A program made the translations under genes and the position numbers. The notes beneath the pieces were generated by a model. That model was not told where the DNA came from. It did no database searches and saw only the letters and a list, made by a program, of their open reading frames with translations. From the NCBI GenBank assembly GCA_902763505.1, contig CACWSO010000017.1:23563-87562 (forward strand): a stretch of DNA of 64,000 nt. Direction: 5' to 3'. This DNA comes from an uncultured Eubacteriales bacterium (GTDB lineage Bacteria > Bacillota > Clostridia > Peptostreptococcales > Anaerovoracaceae). Shown here one piece after another: positions 23,849 through 31,980 of the stretch (within the stretch, counting starts at the first letter, position 1; the number at the start of each line of letters is the position of its first letter).

Positions 23849-25732
23849 ATGGGTGATAATAAGAGACATAGTAGAAAAAAACCGGTAATCATTACAGTAA
23901 TAACGATCGCTGTAATATGTCTTGCTGCTTTGGTGGCACTTCGAATTAGTCCATCACAAAGCTTATTGAGTAACTTTAGTGAACAGGATCTAGTCCAAAG
24001 CATTGAAAACAACGATTATAGTAAGGCAGTAAAAGTTTATAACGCAGTCATTTTTGGAGATGAAGAAAAAGAAGCCCAATATGATCCTGCAGTTGAACAG
24101 GCAATTGATGATGTCGTTGCATCATGGTCATCAGATGATATTGATGATGAAACTGCAGTAAAGGAGCTAAGTCAATTACAAAATATAGAGAGTGAAAGTT
24201 TATCTGCAAATGCAAAAAAAGAACTACGATTCATTAATATTGAAGTGAATGGAAACAGTTCATGCGCAGAGTCAGAAAAGCAGTTTGAAAACGGTGATTT
24301 TTATCAGGCATTAGTTGCTCTGTCTGAAATAGATCCTTCATACTCTCAATACTATTATGTTGAAGATTTCAAGAAGGAGTGTGAAACGATATTATTAGCG
24401 CTCATATCATCCCCGACGACGAGAGATGAATATGCAGATTATGAAAAGAAGATTGATTTATATTTGTCAGTTGACGATGCGGATTGTTTTAAGGCTAGAA
24501 AGTCAGAACTTGAGGCACAACATGATGACTTCTACAATGCAGCACCAGCTCTTGAAAAGGCAGCTTCTGAATTTGAAAAAGAAAAATATGAAGCAGCTTT
24601 TCAAACGTTGGAGACTGCCGAAAAAAAGAATCCAAACAATATATTTTTAATAGATACACTTAATGAATACCATAATGTGTATGTTGTAGAAACAGCCCAG
24701 ATAGTAAATGATGCTGTTCAACAGGAGCAATATAAGGAAGCATTAAATGTAGTGGATAAGGCAATCGAGATATATGATTGCGATGAGTTTAATGATCTTC
24801 GGATATACATTAAGGAATGTAAGAATCCTCTTTATAAGGCGAAGAATAATGTTGCAGAAAAGATTATTGAAATAAAAGGAAAGTTCTCTTCGGGAGAGGT
24901 TGATGTTGAAAAGGCCAAGAAAGAAGCTGGAGAATATGTTACAAAAAGCGGAAAAAAGTTTGTTCTTGGCGATTACTATGATGAGGATGTTACACTGCTA
25001 TCAGTAAGCGGCGAAGTAGCAACGTCACTGATAGGTGTTGACATTGCATCGGATGTAAGAGATTTGTCTTACGATATAACTCATTGGGGCGAAGAAGATT
25101 ATTTTGCATTATGTTTGGCTGCAGATACAGTTGCGTTGATTCCTGTTGTCGGAACAGTAAAGTATTTGAAGTATTCAAAAGAAGCCGGGAAAGGCGCGAA
25201 GAAAGGTGCAAAGGCAGCCAAGGACTTGCTGGGCGGAACAACTGTTGCTGCGAAACAAGTAAATAGCATTATTGATAACAGTATTGCACTTACAAAAAAT
25301 GCTGATCAGTCAGTAATTGTTGCAAAAGTATCACTTACACATCTTGAAAAAGCCAAGCTATTCAAGAAGGCACTTAAAATAAGAAAAAATTTGGAGTACA
25401 CAAGCCTTGATGATGTTGCAATATATGCGAGAAAGTATAAATCACTTCCTCCAAATTATATGAAATTAGATGAAGCGAAGGCCTTAAAACGGGATTCTGG
25501 AATCCAATCGTTTGGTAACAACCCATCACAGGTAATTCCAGGGAAGCAAGTTGGAGGAGATACTTTTCATAATTGGAATAAGAAATTACCTACAGATAAA
25601 AGGTATATAGAATGTGACGTAGATTGTCCAAACGCAGTAGAACGGGGTGAAAAGCGCATTGTATTTGCTGACGATTATAGCGCGGCATATTATACGGATG
25701 ATCACTATACAACCTTTAAGCAGATATATTAG
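23849..25732 (+). CDS. membrane-anchored polymorphic toxin with C-terminal barnase-type ribonuclease domain
   Basis: A 627-residue protein. ATG 23849 follows AAGGAAGGTG. Residues about 12-31 form a signal-anchor helix (PVIITVITIAVICLAALVAL). A long helical, TPR-like region follows (about 40-370; e.g. FENGDFYQALVALSEIDPSY, KEKYEAAFQTLETAEKKNPN). A hydrophobic pretoxin-like segment (LCLAADTVALIPVVGTVKYL) precedes the last about 75 residues: GGDTFHNWNKKLPTDKRYIE, RGEKRIVFADDYSAAYYTDD and HYTTFKQIY, the ribonuclease N1/barnase pattern with the catalytic Glu, Arg and His. The next gene encodes barstar, which supports the call. AT-rich, unlike its neighbours, so likely acquired. Acts as an RNase toxin, perhaps delivered to neighbours. 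Confidence 0.85.
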   Translation: MGDNKRHSRKKPVIITVITIAVICLAALVALRISPSQSLLSNFSEQDLVQSIENNDYSKAVKVYNAVIFGDEEKEAQYDPAVEQAIDDVVASWSSDDIDDETAVKELSQLQNIESESLSANAKKELRFINIEVNGNSSCAESEKQFENGDFYQALVALSEIDPSYSQYYYVEDFKKECETILLALISSPTTRDEYADYEKKIDLYLSVDDADCFKARKSELEAQHDDFYNAAPALEKAASEFEKEKYEAAFQTLETAEKKNPNNIFLIDTLNEYHNVYVVETAQIVNDAVQQEQYKEALNVVDKAIEIYDCDEFNDLRIYIKECKNPLYKAKNNVAEKIIEIKGKFSSGEVDVEKAKKEAGEYVTKSGKKFVLGDYYDEDVTLLSVSGEVATSLIGVDIASDVRDLSYDITHWGEEDYFALCLAADTVALIPVVGTVKYLKYSKEAGKGAKKGAKAAKDLLGGTTVAAKQVNSIIDNSIALTKNADQSVIVAKVSLTHLEKAKLFKKALKIRKNLEYTSLDDVAIYARKYKSLPPNYMKLDEAKALKRDSGIQSFGNNPSQVIPGKQVGGDTFHNWNKKLPTDKRYIECDVDCPNAVERGEKRIVFADDYSAAYYTDDHYTTFKQIY

Positions 25733-25745
25733 GAGGGCGGCCACA

Positions 25746-26582
25746 ATGTTGAAAGATATAAAAAAAGAAATAGTAATAGATGAACGTGAGAATAAAACAG
25801 AAAACGAAATATTGAAATATATTGCGGACCAGCTGCAATTCCCTGGGTATTTTGGGATGAATTTTGACGCATTGAACGATTGCTTGGGTGATGTTAATGA
25901 ACCAATAACAATTACAATTATTCAAAATGGGATGAACCCCGAATCAGAACATGTAAGGATTATTGGGGAAATTGCAGAGACTGTTTCAAAGTGGAATTCG
26001 AACATTACCGTGAAGCATTTGAACAGCGATGACATTATTAAAAGAGAATCAAACACCAATACAATCTTACAAGCGATGAAAGAGCGAAGGAGTATTCGTA
26101 AATTCAAGCCTGATATGCCATCAAAGGAAGATTTGGAGCAAATCATTGAGGCGGGACTGTACGCTGCTAGTGGCAGAAATGAACAGGCTGTAATCACAAT
26201 TGCTGTAACAAATCAGGAGTTGCGGAATAAGATCAGTAAAGATAATTGCAAGATTGGTGGATGGAGCGAAAGCACGGATCCATTCTATGGCGCACCGGTA
26301 ATACTGATTGTTCTCGGCCGAAAAAGTAGAATCACTTATGTTTATGATGGGAGTTTGGTGATTGGAAATATGATGCTTGCAGCACATTCTCTGGGATTAG
26401 GTAGCATCTGGATCCACAGAGCAAAAGAAGAGTTTGAGACTGAGGAATATCAATCCTTGCTTAAAGAACTTGGTATAGAAGGAGAATGGGAGGGAATTGG
26501 ACATTGTGCAGTTGGTTATATGGATTGCGAACTTCCTGATCCTCCAGCCAGAAAAGAGAATCGAGTATATTGGATCGAATAA
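25746..26582 (+). CDS. barstar-like immunity protein fused to a nitroreductase domain
   Basis: A 278-residue protein. Residues 1 to about 95 are barstar: FPGYFGMNFDALNDCLGDV is the barnase-inhibiting helix region. Residues about 100-278 are a nitroreductase-like flavoprotein: ILQAMKERRSIRKFKPDMP (FMN-binding start), AGLYAASGRNEQA, LVIGNMMLAAHSLGLGSIWI and GHCAVGYM. The frame is continuous through both parts with no internal stop. ATG 25746 is preceded by GGAGGGCGGCC, 13 bases after the toxin stop, so toxin and immunity are co-translated. The barstar part should neutralise the RNase next door; why it is joined to an NAD(P)H-dependent oxidoreductase is unknown. Confidence 0.85.
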   Translation: MLKDIKKEIVIDERENKTENEILKYIADQLQFPGYFGMNFDALNDCLGDVNEPITITIIQNGMNPESEHVRIIGEIAETVSKWNSNITVKHLNSDDIIKRESNTNTILQAMKERRSIRKFKPDMPSKEDLEQIIEAGLYAASGRNEQAVITIAVTNQELRNKISKDNCKIGGWSESTDPFYGAPVILIVLGRKSRITYVYDGSLVIGNMMLAAHSLGLGSIWIHRAKEEFETEEYQSLLKELGIEGEWEGIGHCAVGYMDCELPDPPARKENRVYWIE

Positions 26583-26599
26583 TGTGAAAGTTACATCAG

Positions 26600-26627
26600 C
26601 CGTGGGCAATGACGCTCACGGTTTTTT
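26600..26627 (+). terminator. terminator of the toxin-immunity operon
   Basis: Stem CCGTGGGC (26600-26607) / GCTCACGG (26614-26621, one wobble pair), then six T. It closes the AT-rich cargo block; the GC-richer ICE backbone resumes after it. Confidence 0.88.
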
Positions 26628-26649
26628 CATGGGATAAAGGAGGAACAAA

Positions 26650-26838
26650 GTGAGAAACAAGTTAAGTAAATACGCAAAGCAGGTGAGGAGAAATCCTCAC
26701 ATTTTTTGTTATAACACATGCCGCATGAGTGGATGCACCAAGCATAAAAGCAAGTGCCCGTATGACGGACAGTATCTGTTCGCCATGCTGAAGGATACGC
26801 CATTCTGTCCCTATGAGGACATAGCAACATATGAATGA
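26650..26838 (+). CDS. small Cys-rich mobile-element protein (62 aa, GTG start)
   Basis: GTG start after AAAGGAGGAAC. It contains six cysteines in C-x3-C-x4-C and later pairs (HIFCYNTCRMSGCTKHKSKC, then PFCPYEDI), probably a zinc-binding module. It overlaps the next gene by 8 bases. The function is unknown. Confidence 0.55.
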   Translation: MRNKLSKYAKQVRRNPHIFCYNTCRMSGCTKHKSKCPYDGQYLFAMLKDTPFCPYEDIATYE

Positions 26839-27778
26839 GAACAGAAGGGAGGAACCCAAATTGACAGATCAGAAGCATAACAGAAGTCCGGATAAGAAGT
26901 CGCAGAAGGAGCGGATCAAAGAGATCACGGAGAAGCTGGAGGAGGGTGTAAAGGCGGTCTTTGAAAGCAATCGGTACAAGAAATACCTTGCCTGCATGAG
27001 CAAGTTTCACAGCTATTCCCTGAACAACTGCCTGCTGATCGCAGCGCAGTATCCGACAGCAACAGCGGTTGCGGGATACAGGGCGTGGCAGCAGAACTTC
27101 GGCAGACAGGTCCGCAAGGGCGAGAAGGGAATCAAGATCCTGGCACCGTGCAAATACAAGGTCGAGACCGATGAAAAGGATGAGAACGGTGATCCGAAGA
27201 TGATGGAACTGACCGGCTTCAGAGTCGTATCGGTATTCGCCCTGGAACAGACGGAAGGCAAAGAACTGCCTTCTATTGGTGTCGACGAACTGACCGGAGA
27301 CGTCAAGGACTACCAGAGAATCTTCAACGCACTTGTCAGCATCAGTCCTGTCCCGGTCGGCTTTGAGGATATCGAGAACGGAGCAAAAGGTTACTATCAC
27401 GATGGAGAAAAACGCATTGCAATCAAATCCGGCATGAGTCAGGCGCAGACGATCAAAACATTGCTGCATGAGGTCAGTCACGCCACATATCACACCAGAG
27501 ATAAGGCAGATCCGGAACGTCCGATTGACCGCAGACACAAGGAAACCGAAGCCGAAAGCATCGCGTTCTGTGTAGGAAGCGCACTGTCAATCGTAGATTC
27601 CGGGGATTACACGTTCCCGTATCTGGCATCCTGGGCATCCGGAAAAGATACAAAGGAACTCAAGGATTCCCTGGAGCGGATCCGCTCTGCGTCTGATGAA
27701 ATGATCACTGCAATCGATCATTCCCTGCAAAAACAGGCGAACCGCGAGAAGCAGAAATCCCGCGATGAAGGCAGGTGA
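26831..27778 (+). CDS. ArdC-like antirestriction protein with zincin motif
   Basis: A 315-residue protein. The N-terminal ArdC/DUF1738-type ssDNA-binding domain shows HSYSLNNCLLIAAQYPTA, then VAGYRAWQQNFGRQVRKGEK and GIKILAP. The C-terminal part has the metallopeptidase motif HEVSH at 213-217 and a downstream Glu (RRHKETEAESIAFCVG). ArdC-type proteins protect incoming DNA from restriction in the recipient. The paralogue at 31981 lacks HExxH. Confidence 0.85.
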   Translation: MNENRREEPKLTDQKHNRSPDKKSQKERIKEITEKLEEGVKAVFESNRYKKYLACMSKFHSYSLNNCLLIAAQYPTATAVAGYRAWQQNFGRQVRKGEKGIKILAPCKYKVETDEKDENGDPKMMELTGFRVVSVFALEQTEGKELPSIGVDELTGDVKDYQRIFNALVSISPVPVGFEDIENGAKGYYHDGEKRIAIKSGMSQAQTIKTLLHEVSHATYHTRDKADPERPIDRRHKETEAESIAFCVGSALSIVDSGDYTFPYLASWASGKDTKELKDSLERIRSASDEMITAIDHSLQKQANREKQKSRDEGR

Positions 27779-27783
27779 GCAGT

Positions 27784-28764
27784 ATGCCGTATTACACAAA
27801 AGAGCAGATCGCGCAGGCCCGTGAGATGGACCTTCTGACCTATCTCAGGCTCCACGATCCGGGCGAACTGGTGCATGTATCCGGGAACGAATACTGCACG
27901 AGAGAGCATGACAGTCTGAAGATTTCCAACGGGAAATGGAACTGGTGGAGTAGAGGATTCGGAGGGCAGTCGGCTTTGGATTATCTGGTCAAAGTCAAGG
28001 GGATCCCGTTCATCGAAGCGATGGGAATGATTCTGGATACGGAGGGTAAGAGCCCTTCGTTTTTTGATGGGCAAAAGCAAAAGCGGCCGATAAAGACAGC
28101 TGAAAAACGTCTGCTTTTGCCTCAAAAATCGAGCAGCAATGATCAGATCATTCGCTATCTGACCGACAGAGGCATTGACCGCGAGGTCATCGACAGTTGC
28201 ATCCGTGAGGGTTTTCTCTATGAATCACTGCCGTATCACAGCTGCATTTTCGTCGGATATGACCATAAACACGTGCCGAGATACGCCTGTTTCAGAGCGA
28301 CCGGACCGGAAAAAATCATGGGCGACGCTGCAGGATCGGACAAGCGATACGCCTTTCGGATAGAGCGTGCCGGCAGCACGATACACATCTTTGAGAGTGC
28401 TATCGATCTGCTGTCTTTTGCAACGATCATGAAACAGAGAACCGGACAGTGGAGAGCGGAACCGATGGTTTCACTGGGCGGAGTCTATGCTTCAAAAGGC
28501 GGAACACACCAGATGAAACTGCCCGTTGCTTTGACGAAAGCGCTCGATTTTCATGAGGATGTTGATACCATCGCTCTTCATCTGGATGCGGATTTTGCGG
28601 GAAGAAACGCTGCCGCATCCATCGCGGATCAGCTGCAGCCATACTACAGGATCCGCAATGAACCGCCGCCAATCGGCAAGGACTGCAACGATTATCTGCA
28701 GCATTTAAGACACAGAGGAGAAAGAATCATGGGAGGAAAAGTATATGACAGAACACCAGGATGA
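27784..28764 (+). CDS. DUF3991/Toprim (primase-like) mobile-element protein
   Basis: A 326-residue protein. The N-terminal domain is the CHC2-like DUF3991 (YYTKEQIAQAREMDLLTYLR, HDSLKISNGKWNWWSRGFGG). The C-terminal Toprim region has HIFESAIDLLSFATIM with the conserved Glu and DTIALHLDADFAGRNAA with Asp-x-Asp. It probably primes complementary-strand synthesis after transfer, as proposed for such proteins on ICEs. ATG 27784 fits GGCAGGTG better than the GTG at 27775. Confidence 0.85.
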   Translation: MPYYTKEQIAQAREMDLLTYLRLHDPGELVHVSGNEYCTREHDSLKISNGKWNWWSRGFGGQSALDYLVKVKGIPFIEAMGMILDTEGKSPSFFDGQKQKRPIKTAEKRLLLPQKSSSNDQIIRYLTDRGIDREVIDSCIREGFLYESLPYHSCIFVGYDHKHVPRYACFRATGPEKIMGDAAGSDKRYAFRIERAGSTIHIFESAIDLLSFATIMKQRTGQWRAEPMVSLGGVYASKGGTHQMKLPVALTKALDFHEDVDTIALHLDADFAGRNAAASIADQLQPYYRIRNEPPPIGKDCNDYLQHLRHRGERIMGGKVYDRTPG

Positions 28765-29209
28765 AGTAAGAGAGCAGGAGCAGATCAGGGTCATCGTATG
28801 CCGCCCGATGGAGAAAGCTGAGGTCATCGAAATCGGTGATGATCTCAGATCCATGCAGGAAACTGTCGGCGGAATGATCGAAGAATATATGCCGTTTTAC
28901 GATGAAAATGACCCCCGCGTTGAGGACATTGCCATCATCTGCGATGACGAAGGAAAAATGAAAAGAAGGCAGATGAACCGCGCGATCCAGGACGAAAACG
29001 GGAAGATCCTGGACATCATCGCAGGTCCATTTTTTATCTGTTATGCACCGATCGAGAGCGAGAAATTCTTGTCACTCCCGAAGGATCTGGAGGAGAAATT
29101 CAGGAAAAGGTTTGAGCTTCCGGAGATGTTTTTTCAGGGAAAAGATGGTATTTTCGCGGAGAAATATGAGCCTGGGCCAGCTTCAAAAGGGAGAGGCAAG
29201 GAACGGTGA
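28745..29209 (+). CDS. DUF3846-like mobile-element protein
   Basis: A 154-residue protein overlapping the Toprim gene by 20 bases. IRVIVCRPMEKAEVIEIGDDLRSMQETVGGMIEEY is the usual start of DUF3846 proteins found on plasmids and ICEs; GPFFICYAP in the middle and LPKDLEEKFRKRFELPEMFF near the end also fit. The function is unknown. It closes the 26650-29209 transcript. Confidence 0.75.
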   Translation: MTEHQDEVREQEQIRVIVCRPMEKAEVIEIGDDLRSMQETVGGMIEEYMPFYDENDPRVEDIAIICDDEGKMKRRQMNRAIQDENGKILDIIAGPFFICYAPIESEKFLSLPKDLEEKFRKRFELPEMFFQGKDGIFAEKYEPGPASKGRGKER

Positions 29210-29292
29210 GCGCACACGCAGAGACAGGGGCAGGGAAGGCTGTTTTGATTTAACAAGCACTGCCTCCGAGAGCTCAGCTCTCTCTGGCAACC

Positions 29293-29309
29293 TTAGGGCA
29301 AGGCCCTAA
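29293..29309. repeat. oriT-like inverted repeat
   Basis: Perfect TTAGGGC / GCCCTAA around a 3-base loop, followed by AAACCCCTGGTGTGCTG, a likely nic-region neighbourhood. The assignment as the relaxase-recognised hairpin is inferred from its position 270 bases before mobC. Confidence 0.5.
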
Positions 29310-29324
29310 AACCCCTGGTGTGCT

Positions 29325-29384
29325 GAGAGCACACGTGAGAGCACACGCGGGAGCACAGGTGAGAGCACACATGGGAGCACACGA
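29325..29384. repeat. five tandem 12-bp iterons
   Basis: Units at 29325, 29337, 29349, 29361 and 29373, consensus GRGAGCACACNN with few changes. The phase of 12 (close to one helical turn) and the place between the inverted repeat and mobC suggest binding sites for a MobC/Rep-type protein. Confidence 0.8.
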
Positions 29385-29426
29385 CAGTCATCTTAATTGC
29401 GAGGTGGCATTTTTGAATCAGTAAAA

Positions 29427-29537
29427 AAGGGAGCCGACCGTCTCCCCAGTGGAAAGCAGGAAGCTCCCTTATAGGTAAGGGTGTAGGCACGGGTTTGATG
29501 TTCTCTATAACATCGATGGTTGAGCATGCACACCCTT
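29427..29537. repeat. two long-range inverted repeats before mobC
   Basis: AAGGGAGC (29427-29434) pairs with GCTCCCTT (29463-29470), and AAGGGTGT (29477-29484) pairs with ACACCCTT (29530-29537). Both can form stems in the DNA strand or in the mobC leader RNA, so they may serve in oriT folding or mobC regulation. Confidence 0.5.
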
Positions 29538-29579
29538 GCTGAAGGTAGTCTATCACAAGTCAGGAGGGAATAACAGGAC

Positions 29580-29903
29580 ATGAGAAAAAGACAACGCAGG
29601 ATACAGATCTGGCTGTCTGATGAGGAGAAGATGGATCTTGAGCAGAAGGTCTTTGACGCATGCCTGGACGAATCGTCTTTCATCCGCATGCTGATCAAGG
29701 GCTACACGCCGCGGCCGGCACCGGATGAACAGTTCTATAAAACCATGGAACTAATCAAGACAATGGGCGACAGGCTGGAGCTGATGGAGAGCAGGATCAC
29801 GGATCCGCAGGTGCAGAAGCTCTTGCGGGAAGAAGCGAACAAGTGGTACGCATTCCAGCACGCTATCGAGAAGCGGTATCTGCTTCCGGAAAGGAGTGAG
29901 TAG
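29580..29903 (+). CDS. mobC: MobC-like relaxosome accessory protein
   Basis: A 107-residue basic protein. RRIQIWLSDEEKMDLEQKVFDACLDESSFIRMLIKGYTP is the ribbon-helix-helix start of MobC proteins, with an N-terminal strand contacting DNA. It should bind oriT and help the relaxase nick. Its stop is 2 bases before the relaxase start, and the ribosome site is CAGGAGGGAA. Confidence 0.85.
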   Translation: MRKRQRRIQIWLSDEEKMDLEQKVFDACLDESSFIRMLIKGYTPRPAPDEQFYKTMELIKTMGDRLELMESRITDPQVQKLLREEANKWYAFQHAIEKRYLLPERSE

Positions 29904-29905
29904 CC

Positions 29906-31264
29906 ATGGCAGTAACGAAGATATGGGATGTCCGGGGAAGCCTGGACGCTCCAATCAAGTACGTCAGCAACGAAGAGAAGACAGAGAACCCCGATCTGAA
30001 TGATCATACCGAGGCGGAGCTGCAGACGCTGGATGATGTCATTGAATACGCGGCGAATGAGGACAAGACTGAAATGAAGTACTTCGTCTCCACACTCAAC
30101 TGCAATAAAAACTTTGCAAGGGATGAGTTCCAGATAGTAAAGAAGCGGTTCGATAAGGAGGGCGGCATCATTGCCTACCATGGGTACCAGAGCTTCAAAC
30201 CTGGCGAGGTCACGCCGCCGCAGGCCCACGAGATTGGACTGCAGATGGCGAAGGAGCTCTGGGGCGACCGCTTTCAGGTCGTCATTGCAACACATGTGAA
30301 TACGAGGTGTACTCACAACCATTTTGTCATCAACTCGGTATCCTTCAAGGACGGCGGCCGGTACCATGACTGCACGGCCACATACCGGCTGATGCGTGAG
30401 GTAAGCGACCGGATCTGTTTGGAGCACGGTCTGTCGATCATTGAGGAACCGAAGGGTAAAGGCGTCAGTCAGTATCTATACAAGATGGAGAAAGCCGGCA
30501 TGATGACCAGGTATAACGTGGCACGGCAGGCAATCGATGAAGCTGTTGCGCTTTCCGTTACCATGGAGGAGTTTCAGACGGAGATGAGGAACCGGGGCTA
30601 TCTGCTGAAGTTCGATTCCAAACTAAAGTACTGGTCGATCGTACCACCGGGATGGAAGAAGCCGATCCGTATCCACAAGCTGGGCGAGGACTACACCAGA
30701 GAGCGGATCCAGGAGCGGATTTCAGACAATGACATCAGTGTCAGGGCTGTGCGTCTGCGGCAGCATTACCACATCCCGAACAACTACAGCCTGAAGAGGA
30801 GGGTCGATCGCATCATGGGCAGGTCTGGACTTGAGAAACTGTATCTCAGGTACTGCTATGAACTTGGTTATCTTCCGAAGTACCGGCAGAATCCGACCAG
30901 ACTCCACATCGTCCTGAAAGAGGATCTTCTGAAGTGCGATCAGTACAGCGAGCAGGCGAAGCTGCTCAGCAGGTACCACATCAGCACTGATGAGGATCTT
31001 TCTTCACATCAGGAGAAGGTGGAAGAGAAGATGGCGGATATCACAGCCAGAAGGGATGAACTCAGGAAGAAAGCCAGACGCACGCTTCCGGAGACAGAGG
31101 CCACGAAGACAAAGGACGAGATCAAACAGCTCACGACTGAACTCAGACAGCTGAGAAGAGAAGTGAAGGTATGCGAGCAGATCAGGGAGCGTTCCGGCCA
31201 TGTGAAAGAGAATCTCGAGATCGTGGACCGTGACAGGCAGAAAGAGAAAGAAAAGAGCAGATAA
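29906..31264 (+). CDS. MOBP-type relaxase/mobilisation nuclease
   Basis: A 452-residue nickase that would cut oriT, stay covalently bound to the 5' end and pilot the strand into the recipient. Motifs: motif II-like IAYHGYQSF around His92, and the three-histidine metal site ATHVNTRCTHNHFVINSVSF with His130, His137 and His139; the N-terminal Tyr of KYVSN (Tyr19) may be the catalytic residue. The C-terminal 130 residues are coiled coil (LRKKARRTLPETEATKTKDE). Confidence 0.9.
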   Translation: MAVTKIWDVRGSLDAPIKYVSNEEKTENPDLNDHTEAELQTLDDVIEYAANEDKTEMKYFVSTLNCNKNFARDEFQIVKKRFDKEGGIIAYHGYQSFKPGEVTPPQAHEIGLQMAKELWGDRFQVVIATHVNTRCTHNHFVINSVSFKDGGRYHDCTATYRLMREVSDRICLEHGLSIIEEPKGKGVSQYLYKMEKAGMMTRYNVARQAIDEAVALSVTMEEFQTEMRNRGYLLKFDSKLKYWSIVPPGWKKPIRIHKLGEDYTRERIQERISDNDISVRAVRLRQHYHIPNNYSLKRRVDRIMGRSGLEKLYLRYCYELGYLPKYRQNPTRLHIVLKEDLLKCDQYSEQAKLLSRYHISTDEDLSSHQEKVEEKMADITARRDELRKKARRTLPETEATKTKDEIKQLTTELRQLRREVKVCEQIRERSGHVKENLEIVDRDRQKEKEKSR

Positions 31265-31284
31265 GGAAGGGAGTGAGGCAAAAC

Positions 31285-31977
31285 ATGAATCCAGGAGGAG
31301 ACGCAGCGGAACAGATCGTCAGATTATCTTTGGAAGGAGTGGAAGTCGCTGCAAAGATCTCAGGTAACGGTGCAAAAAACATCGGATTGCTGTTATACGC
31401 AACGTTAAAGCAGGAACAGCGTACAAAAGGCAAGGCCAGACTGACCAGTATGTTGAAGTCCGGCAAGGAACTGAAGGTGTTCACCATCCGCCAGGAGGAC
31501 CTGAAGAAGTTCTCGCAGGAGGCAAAGCGGTACGGCGTGCTGTACTGCGTGCTGAAGGACAAGAACAATCCGGATCCAAAGGCAGCGGTAGACGTGATCG
31601 CCAGAGCGGATGATGCGTCAAAGATCCAGCGCATCACAGAGAGGTTCCGCCTTGCAACAGTGGATCAGGGAACAGTGGTCACGGATATCCAGAAGGAGAA
31701 GGACAGAATGTTCCCAAACCCCAATTCGGCAAGGACAGACCGCGGCCCTCTGTCCGAGCCAGACTCGAAGCAGGAAGGCCGATCAAATGGAAAGACTGGG
31801 GAGCCGAGTAGACCGTCGGTAAGAGAAAAGCTGAATGGCTACAGAGCAGAAGCCGCCCGCCAGAAGAAGGAAAGAGAACGTGCAAGAGCGCAGACTCTGG
31901 ATCCGAAGGCGAGCGAAGCAGTCAGAAATGCAGTGAAATCGGTGCCGGGAAAGAAGGCACCGGGAAAGGACAGGTAA
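31285..31977 (+). CDS. PcfB/DUF3801-family conjugation protein
   Basis: A 230-residue protein. The N-terminal 120 residues, with VEVAAKISGNGAKNIGLLLYATL and RQEDLKKFSQEAKRYGVLYC, are the PcfB/DUF3801 domain. In pCF10 PcfB helps dock the relaxosome to the coupling protein. The C-terminus is a disordered, basic tail (EKLNGYRAEAARQKKERERA). ATG 31285 is preferred, but GTG 31273 in the same frame is possible. Confidence 0.8.
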   Translation: MNPGGDAAEQIVRLSLEGVEVAAKISGNGAKNIGLLLYATLKQEQRTKGKARLTSMLKSGKELKVFTIRQEDLKKFSQEAKRYGVLYCVLKDKNNPDPKAAVDVIARADDASKIQRITERFRLATVDQGTVVTDIQKEKDRMFPNPNSARTDRGPLSEPDSKQEGRSNGKTGEPSRPSVREKLNGYRAEAARQKKERERARAQTLDPKASEAVRNAVKSVPGKKAPGKDR

Positions 31978-31980
31978 CAT

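Larger units (their letters stand above)
29210..29579. other. 370-bp non-coding region, probable oriT and mobilisation control region
   Basis: No open frame with a ribosome site on either strand. It contains an inverted repeat, five 12-bp tandem repeats and two nested long-range inverted repeats (separate entries), and lies directly before mobC and the relaxase gene, where oriT is expected in MOBP elements. Confidence 0.6.

Noticed and set aside
29325-29384. Five regular repeats considered as a CRISPR array
   Set aside because: The units are only 12 bases and contiguous without spacers, and no cas gene is present; iterons fit better.
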